NCBI RefSeq assembly: GCF_039631355.1
Contig: NZ_JBDIVF010000006.1
Coordinates: 113,264-177,263 of the forward strand
Source: Uliginosibacterium paludis
GTDB taxonomy: Bacteria; Pseudomonadota; Gammaproteobacteria; Burkholderiales; Rhodocyclaceae
Direction: 5' to 3'
DNA: 64,000 bases
Both the position numbers and the translations under genes were made by a program. How positions within the stretch are numbered: the first letter of the stretch is position 1; each line of letters starts with the position of its first letter. Under the pieces are notes generated by a model. That model was not told the DNA's origin, searched no databases, and was given only the letters and a program-made list of their open reading frames with translations. This document shows, in pieces, positions 16,848-25,680 of the stretch.

Positions 16848-16876
16848 TTGACCCTGCAGCAGGGCGGGTCGATACT
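16848..16876 (+). promoter_or_regulatory. Sigma-70-like promoter before the dehydrogenase-like gene
   Basis: TTGACC (16848-16853) and GATACT (16871-16876) are separated by 17 bp, about 30 bp before the ATG at 16906. It gives the malate/lactate dehydrogenase-like gene its own start separate from the iron operon. Confidence 0.5.
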
Positions 16877-16905
16877 CGGAGCCCTTCTCGCTCAGGGTTT
16901 CATTC

Positions 16906-17991
16906 ATGGATATTTCGGTCATCGGTGCCAGCGGAGGCTGCGGGCGCGAGGTGGTGACGCGGCTGGTGGCGGACGGCGTGCTCGGCCGCCGCGAACTGCT
17001 GCAACTGGTGGGGGGCAATCCTGCTTCCAGCCGCCCCTGTTACCTGCACGGCCTGCGTGCCGATCTGCAGGACGCCTGCGCGGAAAACATCCCCGAGCTG
17101 GATGTGACCGACAACCCGGACGACATCATCGGCGACGTGGTGGTGATGGCGGCCGGCGCCACCTTTCCCACCGATGCGCGCCAGGTCGGCTCGCTGAAGA
17201 GCCGTGACGATCTGGCGCGGGCCAACGTTGCCCTCTTCGAGCAGTTCGCGGCGGCCGTGGCGCGCAACCGGCGGGGGCACCCGCCGCTGGTGATCGTGCT
17301 CTCCAACCCGGTCGAGCTGGGCGTGGAGATCTTCTCGCGTCACCTTGGCCGCGAGAATGTCATCGGCATGGGCGCGTTTTCCGATTCGCAGCGCTTCCGC
17401 TGGGAGATCGCGAGCCAGCTGGGGCTCTCGCGCCAGCGCGTGCATGCCTCGATGGCGGGCGAACATGGCCTGGGCATGGTGCCGCTGTGGTCGACCGTGC
17501 GCATTCACGGCCTGCGTGGCGAGGAGCTCGCCGCAACCGTTGCCCGCCTGCGCGGCGGCCTCGCGCTGGCCGGTTTCCACAGCCGGCTGCGCAGCGAGCA
17601 TGCCGCGCTGATTGCCGGCATGATGGCCGACCCGGTGAATGGGCCGGTTCGCGCGCTGGATCACATCGCCACGCTGCCGCCCGATCTGCGCGTGGCCCTG
17701 AAGCCTTTTGCCGTGCATTACTCGCAGGCCAAGACCATCTCGGCCACCGCCAACGCCACGGTCGATCTGGTCAAGGCGCTGTGCGAGGGCCGGGCGGTGG
17801 AGGTCTGCGTGCAGTATCGCCATGAAGGCGAATCGGGGCTCGTCGGGCCGGTCGGCAATCGCGTGATTCTGGAGGGCAATGTGCGCCGCGTGGTGCCGGC
17901 TGACGACCTCACGGATGAAGAACTCGCGCTGCTGCGTGCCTGCGGCGAGCAATGCCAGCGCAAGATCGGGGAGTGGATCCATGGCGCCTGA
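16906..17991 (+). CDS. Lactate/malate dehydrogenase-family protein
   Basis: This 361-residue protein has an N-terminal Rossmann fold (MDISVIGASGGCGREVVTRL), VIVLSNPVELGVEIFSRHL resembling the SNPVD segment of MDH/LDH, and the catalytic-His motif MAGEHGLGMVPLWS. The usual substrate Arg loop is not obvious, and the protein is longer than normal MDH (about 310-330), so the substrate is uncertain. It overlaps the next gene by 11 bp. The pairing with a small ACT-like protein suggests an amino-acid- or effector-controlled enzyme. Confidence 0.7.
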   Translation: MDISVIGASGGCGREVVTRLVADGVLGRRELLQLVGGNPASSRPCYLHGLRADLQDACAENIPELDVTDNPDDIIGDVVVMAAGATFPTDARQVGSLKSRDDLARANVALFEQFAAAVARNRRGHPPLVIVLSNPVELGVEIFSRHLGRENVIGMGAFSDSQRFRWEIASQLGLSRQRVHASMAGEHGLGMVPLWSTVRIHGLRGEELAATVARLRGGLALAGFHSRLRSEHAALIAGMMADPVNGPVRALDHIATLPPDLRVALKPFAVHYSQAKTISATANATVDLVKALCEGRAVEVCVQYRHEGESGLVGPVGNRVILEGNVRRVVPADDLTDEELALLRACGEQCQRKIGEWIHGA

Positions 17992-18421
17992 ATTCAGCCT
18001 GCATGTGTTGGTCATCGGTCTGCGTGACCGGCCGGGTGCGGTACACAGCGTGGCCGAGGTGTTTTCGGGGCGCGGTCTGCAGATGGAAGCGTTTTTCGGC
18101 ACCGCGGGCAGCCAGTCGCCGGACGACAGCGCGCAGGCGCTGATCCTGTTCCGCGCGGCGGCCGAGCGTGCCGATTTCGTCGCCCGCGTGCTGCGCCGTC
18201 TGCCGGCGGTGCTGAGCGTAGAACTGCTGGCGCCGGACGACGCGAGTCTGGTGCATTCGGTGCTCGTTGCCACGCCGGTTTCCGCGGGCGAGGGCGTGTC
18301 GCTCGCCACCCTTTCGCCCGGCGTGGCCCTGGCCGCCGGCACGCCGGCGGCGATGCAGGCCTGGCTTGCCGGCACGGCGCCGCGCAGGCTGGGCGCCCTG
18401 CGGCTGGAGCGGGCGGGCTGA
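17981..18421 (+). CDS. Small ACT-like regulatory protein
   Basis: This 146-residue protein opens with LHVLVIGLRDRPGAVHSVAEVFSGRGLQMEAFFG. That is the beta-alpha-beta pattern of an ACT domain, with the Gly-rich RDRPGAVHSVAEVF turn where ligands bind. A second, weaker half follows. It overlaps the dehydrogenase-like gene by 11 bp, so it is probably translated together with it and may be its allosteric subunit. The start is the ATG at 17981. No exact family was recognised. Confidence 0.6.
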   Translation: MAPEFSLHVLVIGLRDRPGAVHSVAEVFSGRGLQMEAFFGTAGSQSPDDSAQALILFRAAAERADFVARVLRRLPAVLSVELLAPDDASLVHSVLVATPVSAGEGVSLATLSPGVALAAGTPAAMQAWLAGTAPRRLGALRLERAG

Positions 18422-18530
18422 ACCGTCGTCTTCCGGCGGGTGTGGCGTGTGCCACGGCAGGCGGGCAGCCCCGGCGAGCGTGACGGGGCACACTGGGTAT
18501 CATGGCGTTTTGACTTTGCGGAGCAGCGCC

Positions 18531-20165
18531 ATGACCCATCCTCTTGCCGGCCTGCCGGTACCTGCCGACCTGCTGATGGACGTGCCCGCGCTGCTGGCGG
18601 CCTATCGCGACACGCCCGACCCCGCGGTGCCCACGCAGCGCGTCGCCTTCGGCACCAGCGGCCACCGCGGCAGCGCCTTCGCGCGCAGCTTCAACGAAGC
18701 GCACATCCTCGCCATCACCCAGGCGGTGTGCGAATACCGTGCGGCGCAGGGCATCACCGGCCCGCTCTTCATGGGCATGGACAGCCACGCGCTCTCTGCC
18801 CCGGCGCAGGCCAGCGCGCTCGAGGTGCTGGCCGCCAATGGCGTGGAAACGCGCATCCAGGCACAGGGCGGCTACACGCCGACGCCGGTGATCTCGCACG
18901 CGATCCTGTGCCACAACCGCGGCGGCGTGGCGGCGCAGGCCGATGGCCTGATCATCACGCCTTCGCACAATCCGCCGCAGGACGGTGGCATCAAGTACAA
19001 CCCGCCGCATGGCGGCCCGGCCGACACCGATGCCACCGGCTGGATCGAGCGCCGTGCCAATGCGCTGCTCGAAGCTGGCAATGCCGGCGTGAAGCGCCTG
19101 CCGCCTGAAGAGGCGCTGCGCTCGGCCTGCGTCAGCGCGCATGATTTTGCCGCAGCCTATATTGCCGATCTGGGTGCCGTGATCGACATGGACGCGATCC
19201 GCGCGGCCGGTCTGCGCATCGGCGTCGACCCGCTTGGTGGCGCCGCGGTGGCCTACTGGTCGCGCATCGCGGCGCAATACGGCCTGAACATCGAGGTGGT
19301 GAATCCCGCGGTCGATCCGGCTTTCGGTTTCATGACCCTGGACCATGACGGCAAGATCCGCATGGACTGCTCCAGCCCCTATGCGATGGCCGGTCTGGTC
19401 AAGCTCAAGGATCGCTTCGACATTGCCTGGGGCAATGATGCGGACGTCGACCGTCACGGCATCGTCACGCCTTCGGCGGGGCTGCTCAATCCGAACCACT
19501 ACCTCGCAGTGGCGATCCGCTACCTGCTCGGCCATCGCCCGGCCTGGGCGCGTGCGGCCGTCGGCAAGACGCTGGTGTCGTCCGCGATGATCGACCGCGT
19601 GGTAGCGGATCTCGGCCGCCGGCTCTACGAGGTGCCGGTGGGCTTCAAATGGTTCTCGCCCGGCCTGCTCGACGGCAGCCTGTGCTTCGGCGGAGAGGAG
19701 AGCGCCGGTGCGTCCTTCCTGCGCCGCGATGGCAGCGTGTGGAGCACCGACAAGGACGGCATCATCCTCGGCCTGCTTGCCGCCGAAATCACCGCCGTGA
19801 CCGGCAAGGATCCGGGGCAGCACTATGCCGAGCTGACGGCACAGTACGGCGCGCCGTGCTACCGGCGCATCGACGCACCGGCCACGCCTGCACAGAAAGC
19901 CGCGTTCAAGACGCTCACTGCCGAGCGGGTGAGCGCCACCACGCTCGCCGGCGATCCGATCACCGCGACGCTCACCCGTGCGCCGGGCAATGACGCCGGC
20001 ATTGGCGGGCTGAAGGTCACCAGCACCCGGGGCTGGTTCGCCGCCCGCCCCTCCGGCACCGAAGACATCTGCAAGCTCTACGCCGAGAGCTTCGTCAGCG
20101 AGGCGCACCTCGAAACGCTGATCGCCGACGCGCAACGCATCCTGGACGCGGCACTGGGCAGCTGA
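18531..20165 (+). CDS. pgm: Phosphoglucomutase (alpha-D-glucose phosphate-specific)
   Basis: This 544-residue enzyme interconverts glucose-1-phosphate and glucose-6-phosphate in the cytoplasm. It tracks E. coli Pgm closely: FGTSGHRGSAF near the N-terminus, the phosphoserine loop ITPSHNPPQDGGIKYNPP, the metal loop GNDADVDRHGIVTP, the sugar-binding GFKWFSPGLLDGS and GGEESAGASFLRRDG, and the phosphate-binding WFAARPSGTED. Length matches the family. The ATG at 18531 has a GGAG site; the long upstream extension of the frame runs through the previous gene. Confidence 0.95.
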   Translation: MTHPLAGLPVPADLLMDVPALLAAYRDTPDPAVPTQRVAFGTSGHRGSAFARSFNEAHILAITQAVCEYRAAQGITGPLFMGMDSHALSAPAQASALEVLAANGVETRIQAQGGYTPTPVISHAILCHNRGGVAAQADGLIITPSHNPPQDGGIKYNPPHGGPADTDATGWIERRANALLEAGNAGVKRLPPEEALRSACVSAHDFAAAYIADLGAVIDMDAIRAAGLRIGVDPLGGAAVAYWSRIAAQYGLNIEVVNPAVDPAFGFMTLDHDGKIRMDCSSPYAMAGLVKLKDRFDIAWGNDADVDRHGIVTPSAGLLNPNHYLAVAIRYLLGHRPAWARAAVGKTLVSSAMIDRVVADLGRRLYEVPVGFKWFSPGLLDGSLCFGGEESAGASFLRRDGSVWSTDKDGIILGLLAAEITAVTGKDPGQHYAELTAQYGAPCYRRIDAPATPAQKAAFKTLTAERVSATTLAGDPITATLTRAPGNDAGIGGLKVTSTRGWFAARPSGTEDICKLYAESFVSEAHLETLIADAQRILDAALGS

Positions 20166-20226
20166 GGCCCCGCGGGCGAGTTAAGGGGCCGCCTGCTCGC
20201 GCCCGGTGCGGCCAGCCGGAGGCCGC

Positions 20227-21843
20227 TCAGAGTTCGAAACGGGACACCGATTTGCGCAGGGCGCTGGCGAGTTCGTCCAGCGCGCGCACGTTTTCATGGG
20301 CGGCATCGACCGAGGCGACGGACTCGTCGACCATCGCTGCAATCTTTTCCACGTTCCGCGCCACCAGACTGCCGGCCTGGCTCTGCTCGGTCGTGGCGTC
20401 CGCGATCTGGCTGATCTTTTCCAGCGAGCTGCCGGTGGCGCGGTTGATCTCGCGCAGCGCGCTCACCGCGCGGTTGGCGTTGTCCAGTCCGGCAGAGACG
20501 CGGGGCGTGATGGCCTGCATGCCCGCCACGGCGGAGCCGGTGTCGGCCTGGATGGCGGCGATGGTCTGCGTGATCTGGGTGGTGGCCTGGCTGGTCCGCT
20601 CGGCCAGCTTGCGCACTTCATCGGCTACCACCGCAAAGCCGCGGCCCTGCTCGCCGGCGCGTGCCGCTTCGATGGCTGCGTTGAGTGCGAGCAGGTTGGT
20701 CTGGTCCGCAATTTCGCGGATGACATTGGCCACGCTGCCGATTTCCTGCGAGCGGCTGTTCAGGCCTTCGATGCGCGTCTGTGCCGTCTTCACGTCATTG
20801 AAGATCTCGTTCATCGAGCTGCTGACGTCGGTCACCAGCTGCTCACCCTCGTTCGAGAGGGCCTGCGTCTGCGAGGAGTTCGCGGCGGTGTCGCGCACAC
20901 TGCCGGCGATGTGATCGATGCTGACCGAGAGTTCCTCGATGGCGGCCGCGGTGGAGGAGGTGGCGGACGAGGAGCTCTCGGCCGACTGGCGGATCTGCCC
21001 CATCTGATGGCTCAGGCTGACCGTGGCGCCGTGCAGCTGGATCGCGCCCTGCTGGATCTGTTCGATCATCTGGCGCAGATCGTTCTGCATGCGGGCGACC
21101 GTTGCGAGCAGGCTGTTGTCGCCCGCTTTCGCCTCCAGACGCTGGTTGAGCCGGCCGTTGGCGACCGACTGCGCGATGGCTGCGGCATGGTCCGGCTCGC
21201 CGCCGATGCAGCGATGGATGCTGCGCGACATCGTGACGGCCAGTGCCACCACCACCAGGATCACCAGCAGGCCCACCATCAGCAGCCGGGTGGCCAGCGC
21301 CTGGTAGCGGGCGTTGATGTCGTCCAGGAAGATGCCGTAGCCGACGACCCAGTTCCAGCCCTTGATGAGCGTGACGCCGTTGATCTTCGGCACCGGCTTG
21401 TCGGCGCCACCGGGGCGGACGGCCATGTCATCGAAGAGCGCGTAGTCGGTCGTCTGCAGGGTGTCGAGATAGTTCTGGAAATTGGTTTTGCCATTGGCCA
21501 GCCGGGCCCCGAAGTCGACCTTGCCGATGACTTCCTTTTTCGGATGGACGAGCCCCAGCGCATCGGTCGTGCGTGCCCAGATGTAGGTCGAGGGGCCATT
21601 GCGCATCGCCGAGAGGATGGCCACACCCTGGGCCTGCGCCGCTTCACGGCTGAGCTTGCCGTTCTGCTCCTGGGTCTTGAGTTCCTCGAGCTGGCTGGAC
21701 GCCAGCTTCAGGACGTTCAGGATTTCCGCGCGGCGGTCTTCCATCATGTTGCTGCGTTGGGCACTCAGCGCGAAGAGCGCGAGGATGACGAGGCCGAGTA
21801 CCGCTGATGCAACGATCAGGGCCAGACGATGAGAGAGTTTCAT
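20227..21843 (-). CDS. Methyl-accepting chemotaxis protein with Cache-type sensor
   Basis: This 538-residue chemoreceptor has a first TM (about 7-27), a periplasmic single-Cache-like domain (about 35-185; YIWARTTDALGLVHPKK, GWNWVVGYGIFLDDIN are typical of sCache_2), a second TM (about 187-207), HAMP, and the signalling hairpin with the highly conserved tip EIADQTNLLALNAAIEAARA and GRGFAVVADEVRKLAERT. Ligand is unknown; sCache_2 receptors often sense organic acids. It is a single gene. Terminal pentapeptide for CheR binding is absent. Confidence 0.92.
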   Translation of the reverse strand: MKLSHRLALIVASAVLGLVILALFALSAQRSNMMEDRRAEILNVLKLASSQLEELKTQEQNGKLSREAAQAQGVAILSAMRNGPSTYIWARTTDALGLVHPKKEVIGKVDFGARLANGKTNFQNYLDTLQTTDYALFDDMAVRPGGADKPVPKINGVTLIKGWNWVVGYGIFLDDINARYQALATRLLMVGLLVILVVVALAVTMSRSIHRCIGGEPDHAAAIAQSVANGRLNQRLEAKAGDNSLLATVARMQNDLRQMIEQIQQGAIQLHGATVSLSHQMGQIRQSAESSSSATSSTAAAIEELSVSIDHIAGSVRDTAANSSQTQALSNEGEQLVTDVSSSMNEIFNDVKTAQTRIEGLNSRSQEIGSVANVIREIADQTNLLALNAAIEAARAGEQGRGFAVVADEVRKLAERTSQATTQITQTIAAIQADTGSAVAGMQAITPRVSAGLDNANRAVSALREINRATGSSLEKISQIADATTEQSQAGSLVARNVEKIAAMVDESVASVDAAHENVRALDELASALRKSVSRFEL

Positions 21844-22002
21844 GATGGGCGCATTCCGGGAAGATGGCCTGCTATCGGCAGGCTCGCCTCCGTTCTTGAG
21901 CCGGTTTTCTACGCGGAATTGATGGCGAGCAGGGCCTGCCCGCTTGTTTCCGGTCTCAGCCTTTCATCAGCGGACCGCTGCAGACGTGGTCCGCCGCATG
22001 CC

Positions 22003-22752
22003 TCAGTTGCAGTGCATCTGCATGCCCTGGAGCTGGCAGCTCGCGCCTGAGGGGGAGACATAGGTCTGGCCCCGCCCCTGGCTGTAGCGGTTGCCGGCGG
22101 TGTCCCAGCAACCCGCCGTGTCACAGGACTGGATCGTGAAAACGCCCGCCGTGCGGGCGATGTGGGCGGGACGTACCGGCTCGGGGCGGGGCTCCGCCTG
22201 ACCGCAGGCCACGAACATGGCTGAGCGCTTGGCCGCGATGGCATCCGGATCCTTGCGGATCGAACCGGACTCGATTTCATACGACCGGCGGGCCTGGGTG
22301 CATTCCCGCGAGCTGCCCTGGTCGGCAGCCGCATTGGGCAGGTCAGCGTTCTGGCCACAGGCCACGGTCATGGAGGTGCGGGCGGCGCTGATGGCCTGCG
22401 CGTCCTTGCGCGAGGAACCCGCCTCGATTTCGTAGGCGCGGAGGGCATCCGTGCATTCTTTCGAGCGGGACTTGTTGCCCGCCGCGGCTTGGGCGCTGCC
22501 GGCGGGGTCCTGCGTGACGCCGGCCGCCCCGGCGCTCTCGGTGACGGCGCGGCTGCCGCTGCTGTCCATCACGTTGGGCTGCACGCGGACTTCGCCGCCG
22601 GTGCTGTTCATATCGCAGGGCGTACCCGAAAACTCGATCTTGCCGCTGGCCGCGTTGCGGCATTTGTAGACCTGCGCTTGGGCCCCTGTGCACAGGATGC
22701 TCAGTGCGCTGAATGCAAGTGTGGACATCAGGTGGCGTCTGAATGCCGGCAT
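22003..22752 (-). CDS. Exported protein with DUF4124-like N-terminus and a tandemly duplicated Cys-containing module
   Basis: This 249-residue protein has a signal peptide (LAFSALSILCTGAQA) and then VYKCRNAASGKIEFSGTPC, which is typical of DUF4124-type periplasmic domains. Two related units of about 40 residues follow: one contains CTDALRAYEIEAGSSRKDAQ and ends MTVACGQ, the other contains CTQARRSYEIESGSIRKDPD and ends MFVACGQ. Each has two cysteines that could bridge. The C-terminus has four more Cys. The ATG at 22752 has a GGGAG site. Function is not known. Confidence 0.7.
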   Translation of the reverse strand: MPAFRRHLMSTLAFSALSILCTGAQAQVYKCRNAASGKIEFSGTPCDMNSTGGEVRVQPNVMDSSGSRAVTESAGAAGVTQDPAGSAQAAAGNKSRSKECTDALRAYEIEAGSSRKDAQAISAARTSMTVACGQNADLPNAAADQGSSRECTQARRSYEIESGSIRKDPDAIAAKRSAMFVACGQAEPRPEPVRPAHIARTAGVFTIQSCDTAGCWDTAGNRYSQGRGQTYVSPSGASCQLQGMQMHCN

Positions 22753-23017
22753 GTGTGCTCCCTCAAGTCTGGTGTTTGCGTTGTATGGGTGCGGTGTCTG
22801 GCCTGCCTCCACCGCTATCCGGACGTCATGCTACGCCTGCGCGGGGCACTCGTCTCGCCTGCAGGGGCTGCTGCGTGCGGGCGCCTCACCTGCTGCGTGG
22901 GCGGCCTCAGGGGAAACCCGTTTTTAACCTTTGTTTTCATTGTCCTTCCCCGCATGCACTAGATTCCAGCGGCCAGTCTGCCGGCGCGGTGCCGGCGGCG
23001 TGAATGAAAGGTGTTCG

Positions 23018-23995
23018 ATGAATCGCGTGATGCGTTTACTGTTGTCGCTGGCCCTGCTTGCCGGCTCCGGACTGGCGGCTGCCGCCATCAACCTGGTGTC
23101 CTCCGATCAGCAGTCGGCAGATCATCCGCTTGTGCGCGCCGTCGAATACATGGGGCAGCAGCTTGCACAGCGCAGCAAGGGCGAGCTCCAGCTGAGCGTG
23201 AAGGCCAACGGGGCGCTCGGCAGCGAGCAGGAAGTGCTCAAGGCACTCATGGAGGGGCGCCATGCGATGGCGCGGGTGAACCTGGGCATTCTGGGCGATC
23301 GCAGCCCGGCCGCCACGCTGGCGAGCCTGCCCTATCTTTTCCGTTCGCCGGACCACATGTGGAAGGTGCTTGATGGCGAATTCGGCCAGCGCCTGGATCG
23401 CGAGATGGAGCAGCTGGGCCTGGTTCGCCTGAGCTATCTCGACAGTGCTCCGCGCAACTTCTACTGCCTCAAGCCGATCCGCGCCCAGGCCGATTTCAAG
23501 GGTCGCAAGATCCGCGTGCTGCAGTCGCAGGTCTTCGAGGACATGATCGGCAACCTGGGAGCAAGCCCGGTGCCGATGCCCTTCAACAAGGTCGCGGAGG
23601 CGATGCGCAGTGGCGAGGTCGACTGTGCCGAAGGCAATGTGGTGAACTTCGTGGCGGCGGAGCATTACAAGGTGGCGCCCTGGCTGATCCAGGATGAGCA
23701 TCTGCTGATTCCGGAAGTGCTGCTGATCTCGAAGAAAGTCTGGCTCACGCTGAATGACGCCCAGAAAGAGGCCTTGCGCCAGAGTTCGGCGGACGCCCGC
23801 AGCTTCCTCGCGAAGCAATGGGCCGAGCAGGAAAGCAGCGCGCTCGCGGTGGCCCGCAAGGCCGGCGTGACGATCATCACCCGCAACCAGATTTCGATGG
23901 GAGGCATCGAGGCGCAGGCGATGAAGACCTATAACAAGTACCTCAAGGCCGGCGCGGATCTCGAAACCGTGATGCGGATCATGACAACCAAATAG
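23018..23995 (+). CDS. TRAP transporter solute-binding protein (DctP family), orphan
   Basis: This 325-residue periplasmic protein has a signal peptide (LLLSLALLAGSGLAAAA) and DctP-family motifs: LVSSDQQSADHPLVRAVEYM, SVKANGALGSEQEVLKAL, FKGRKIRVLQSQVFEDMIGN with the carboxylate-binding Arg, and AMRSGEVDCAEGN. DctP proteins usually bind organic acids for a DctQM permease. No DctQ or DctM gene is adjacent, so it may use a permease elsewhere or act as a sensor subunit. Confidence 0.87.
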   Translation: MNRVMRLLLSLALLAGSGLAAAAINLVSSDQQSADHPLVRAVEYMGQQLAQRSKGELQLSVKANGALGSEQEVLKALMEGRHAMARVNLGILGDRSPAATLASLPYLFRSPDHMWKVLDGEFGQRLDREMEQLGLVRLSYLDSAPRNFYCLKPIRAQADFKGRKIRVLQSQVFEDMIGNLGASPVPMPFNKVAEAMRSGEVDCAEGNVVNFVAAEHYKVAPWLIQDEHLLIPEVLLISKKVWLTLNDAQKEALRQSSADARSFLAKQWAEQESSALAVARKAGVTIITRNQISMGGIEAQAMKTYNKYLKAGADLETVMRIMTTK

Positions 23996-24167
23996 ATCCG
24001 GCTGTCGCGGACGACGGGCGAAGCCGGCCGTCCGCCCGTGCGCTCAGTCGATGCGCACGATGCTTTTGTCATGCGGCGCGGAAGGCAGACGGGGCTTCAG
24101 TGATACGAGTGTTTCCGGGGCAGGAGTCGGGTTGAGTCATTGGCTCCGGGACGTGCCATGATTGCCT

Positions 24168-24350
24168 TCAGGAGCAGACGGGATAACTCGGCCGTGGCGG
24201 GGTTATAGCTGTGCGCTGGTCAGCTTTGGTTGCATGGTGTGCATCCTCCAGCTTGCCGGCCCATGTCATCCGTAGCGCGACCCAGGTAGCAAACCAGACC
24301 ACGATCAACGGGCCACCAATCATCAGGAACCAAACCGCGACGATTCCCAT
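24168..24350 (-). CDS. Small single-span membrane protein, unknown
   Basis: This 60-residue frame starts at an ATG with a GGAG site (24355-24365 region). It encodes a hydrophobic N-terminal segment (about 3-28, with several Trp and Met), then a short polar tail, as in small single-pass inner-membrane proteins. It begins 2 bp after the stop of another tiny gene, so the two look like a mini-operon. No family was recognised. Confidence 0.5.
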   Translation of the reverse strand: MGIVAVWFLMIGGPLIVVWFATWVALRMTWAGKLEDAHHATKADQRTAITPPRPSYPVCS

Positions 24351-24352
24351 GG

Positions 24353-24505
24353 TCAAGCTCCGAAAATGCCGCGGCTGGCAAGGGAGAGGGCGTCCAGCAT
24401 TTCCTCGGGACTGAAGCTGTAAAGCAGGCACAGTTGTGCGAATGTGACCCCGACGGATTGAAGGTCACGTGCTGTGCGATATTGCAGGTTGTTGAGTAGC
24501 TTCAC
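24353..24505 (-). CDS. Very small cytoplasmic protein, GTG start, unknown
   Basis: This 50-residue frame has a GTG start preceded by an AGGGAG site at 7 nt spacing; an upstream ATG six codons earlier has no good site. The sequence is mostly helical (TARDLQSVGVTFAQLCLLYS, SPEEMLDALSLASRG). It is directly followed by the small membrane protein gene. The pair could be a regulator and membrane partner or a small stress pair. No function is assigned. Confidence 0.45.
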   Translation of the reverse strand: MKLLNNLQYRTARDLQSVGVTFAQLCLLYSFSPEEMLDALSLASRGIFGA

Positions 24506-24655
24506 GGTCTTGCTCCCTTGCATGGATGGTTGAATGATCCACGCGAAAGGCGCTGCCGGCATCGGGGCTACGATAGCAAAGTGTTACGACAGGCCAGGCT
24601 GCAAACGGGCAGCGTCCCCGGCGTGCATGCCCCGGGGGCTTACCTGTTTGTCGGC

Positions 24656-25285
24656 TTACAGCGGGTGTACGATGCCGTCTCCATGCGGCGCAGCCCGGAA
24701 TGCCGGCAGGGCTTCGGCGGCGGCCGAGAAGGCGGCGAGGCGTGGGTAGTCTTCCGCCCGCACCTGTGCCGGCAATTCGGTCGCGGCAAAGTGCCAGGCG
24801 ACGGCCAGGCTGATGCCGGCCTGATCGATGTCCCCGTTCGGCAGCGCAGGCAGGGAGTGCCCGATCTGTGCTTCGAGTGCAGCCAGTGCCGCCTGCAGCT
24901 GGCCGCTGACGCGATCCAGCCAGGGCGTGTGCTGCTTCTCAGTCGGGCGCAGATTGCGTTCGTAAATGATCTGTACGCTCTTCTCGCACACCGCGAGTGC
25001 CAATCCGATCGCCTGAAGTGCGGCCTGTGTGCCGGCCAGGGTCGCGGGCATCAGGCTGCGTCCGGCACAGGCCTCCGCGTACTGGATGATCAGCGTCGAA
25101 TCCATCAGCACCGCACCGTCATCACAGACCAGGCTGGGCGCCTTCACCACCGGATTGATGGCCTGGAATTGCGGGAACTGGCGGAAGACCGAGATCGACT
25201 GGTGTTCGAAGCGGAGCCCGAGCCGCAGCATGCTGATCGCGCTGCGGCGGACGTAGGGGGAGTCGAGCATGCCGATGAGCTGCAT
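24656..25285 (-). CDS. Glutathione S-transferase-like protein
   Basis: This 209-residue protein has an N-terminal thioredoxin-like domain with MLDSPYVRRSAISMLRLGL, the cis-Pro region NPVVKAPSLVCDDG and the glutathione gamma-Glu contact DSTLIIQYAE. An all-helical C-terminal domain with the N-cap motif ISLAVAWHF follows. GSTs conjugate or reduce electrophiles in the cytoplasm. A GAGGT site precedes the start. The precise class is not clear. Confidence 0.87.
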   Translation of the reverse strand: MQLIGMLDSPYVRRSAISMLRLGLRFEHQSISVFRQFPQFQAINPVVKAPSLVCDDGAVLMDSTLIIQYAEACAGRSLMPATLAGTQAALQAIGLALAVCEKSVQIIYERNLRPTEKQHTPWLDRVSGQLQAALAALEAQIGHSLPALPNGDIDQAGISLAVAWHFAATELPAQVRAEDYPRLAAFSAAAEALPAFRAAPHGDGIVHPL

Positions 25286-25430
25286 GGAATACCTCGCGGG
25301 ATGTCCGGTTGCCTGGGCGCGAGCGAGATGCTCGCGCGGGAAGCATGATCATAGCGCCAGTGCCGGATCTGTGAAGCAAGGCATGCAGCCAGTGTGCCGC
25401 GTGCCCCTGGCTAAGATGCATGCTCATCGC

Positions 25431-25539
25431 GTAGGGCGCCATGAGCGAAGCGAATCGCGCCGAAGAGCTGGTTCAGGGCTTGCGGTTGTTGATGTCTTCA
25501 AAGCCTGCGGCGCAGTTCGCTGCGCTCAGTGCACCCTAC
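25431..25539. repeat. 109-bp MITE-like element with 31-bp imperfect terminal inverted repeats
   Basis: The left end (25431-25461, starting GTAGGGCGCCATGAGCG) and the reverse complement of the right end (25509-25539) match at 25 of 31 positions. Between them lies GGGCTTGCGGTTGTTGATG. No transposase is present. Related end sequence reappears at 25583 and, weakly, near 36138-36163. Confidence 0.55.
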
Positions 25540-25582
25540 AAAGGCGCATTGGCTTCCGCGCCGGGATCGGACCGATCTGGCG

Positions 25583-25680
25583 GAGGGCGTCATGAGCGAA
25601 GCGAATCGCGTTGAAGAGTGGCCTGCTTTCGGCAAAGCCTGCACCTGCCTCTGGGCTCGCGGTTATTGATGTCTTCAAGG
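25583..25680. repeat. Partial diverged copy of the 109-bp element
   Basis: GAGGGCGTCATGAGCGAAGC (from 25583) repeats the left end of the element at 25431, and GGTTATTGATGTCTTCAAG (25661-25679) repeats its middle at about the right distance with an insertion. The right terminal repeat is missing. This looks like a decayed second copy. Confidence 0.5.

Noticed and set aside
22917..22940. Terminator-like GGGGAAACCC with T-run before the TRAP binding protein.
   Set aside because: The stem is only 3-4 bp, too weak to call, and no plus-strand gene ends just upstream.
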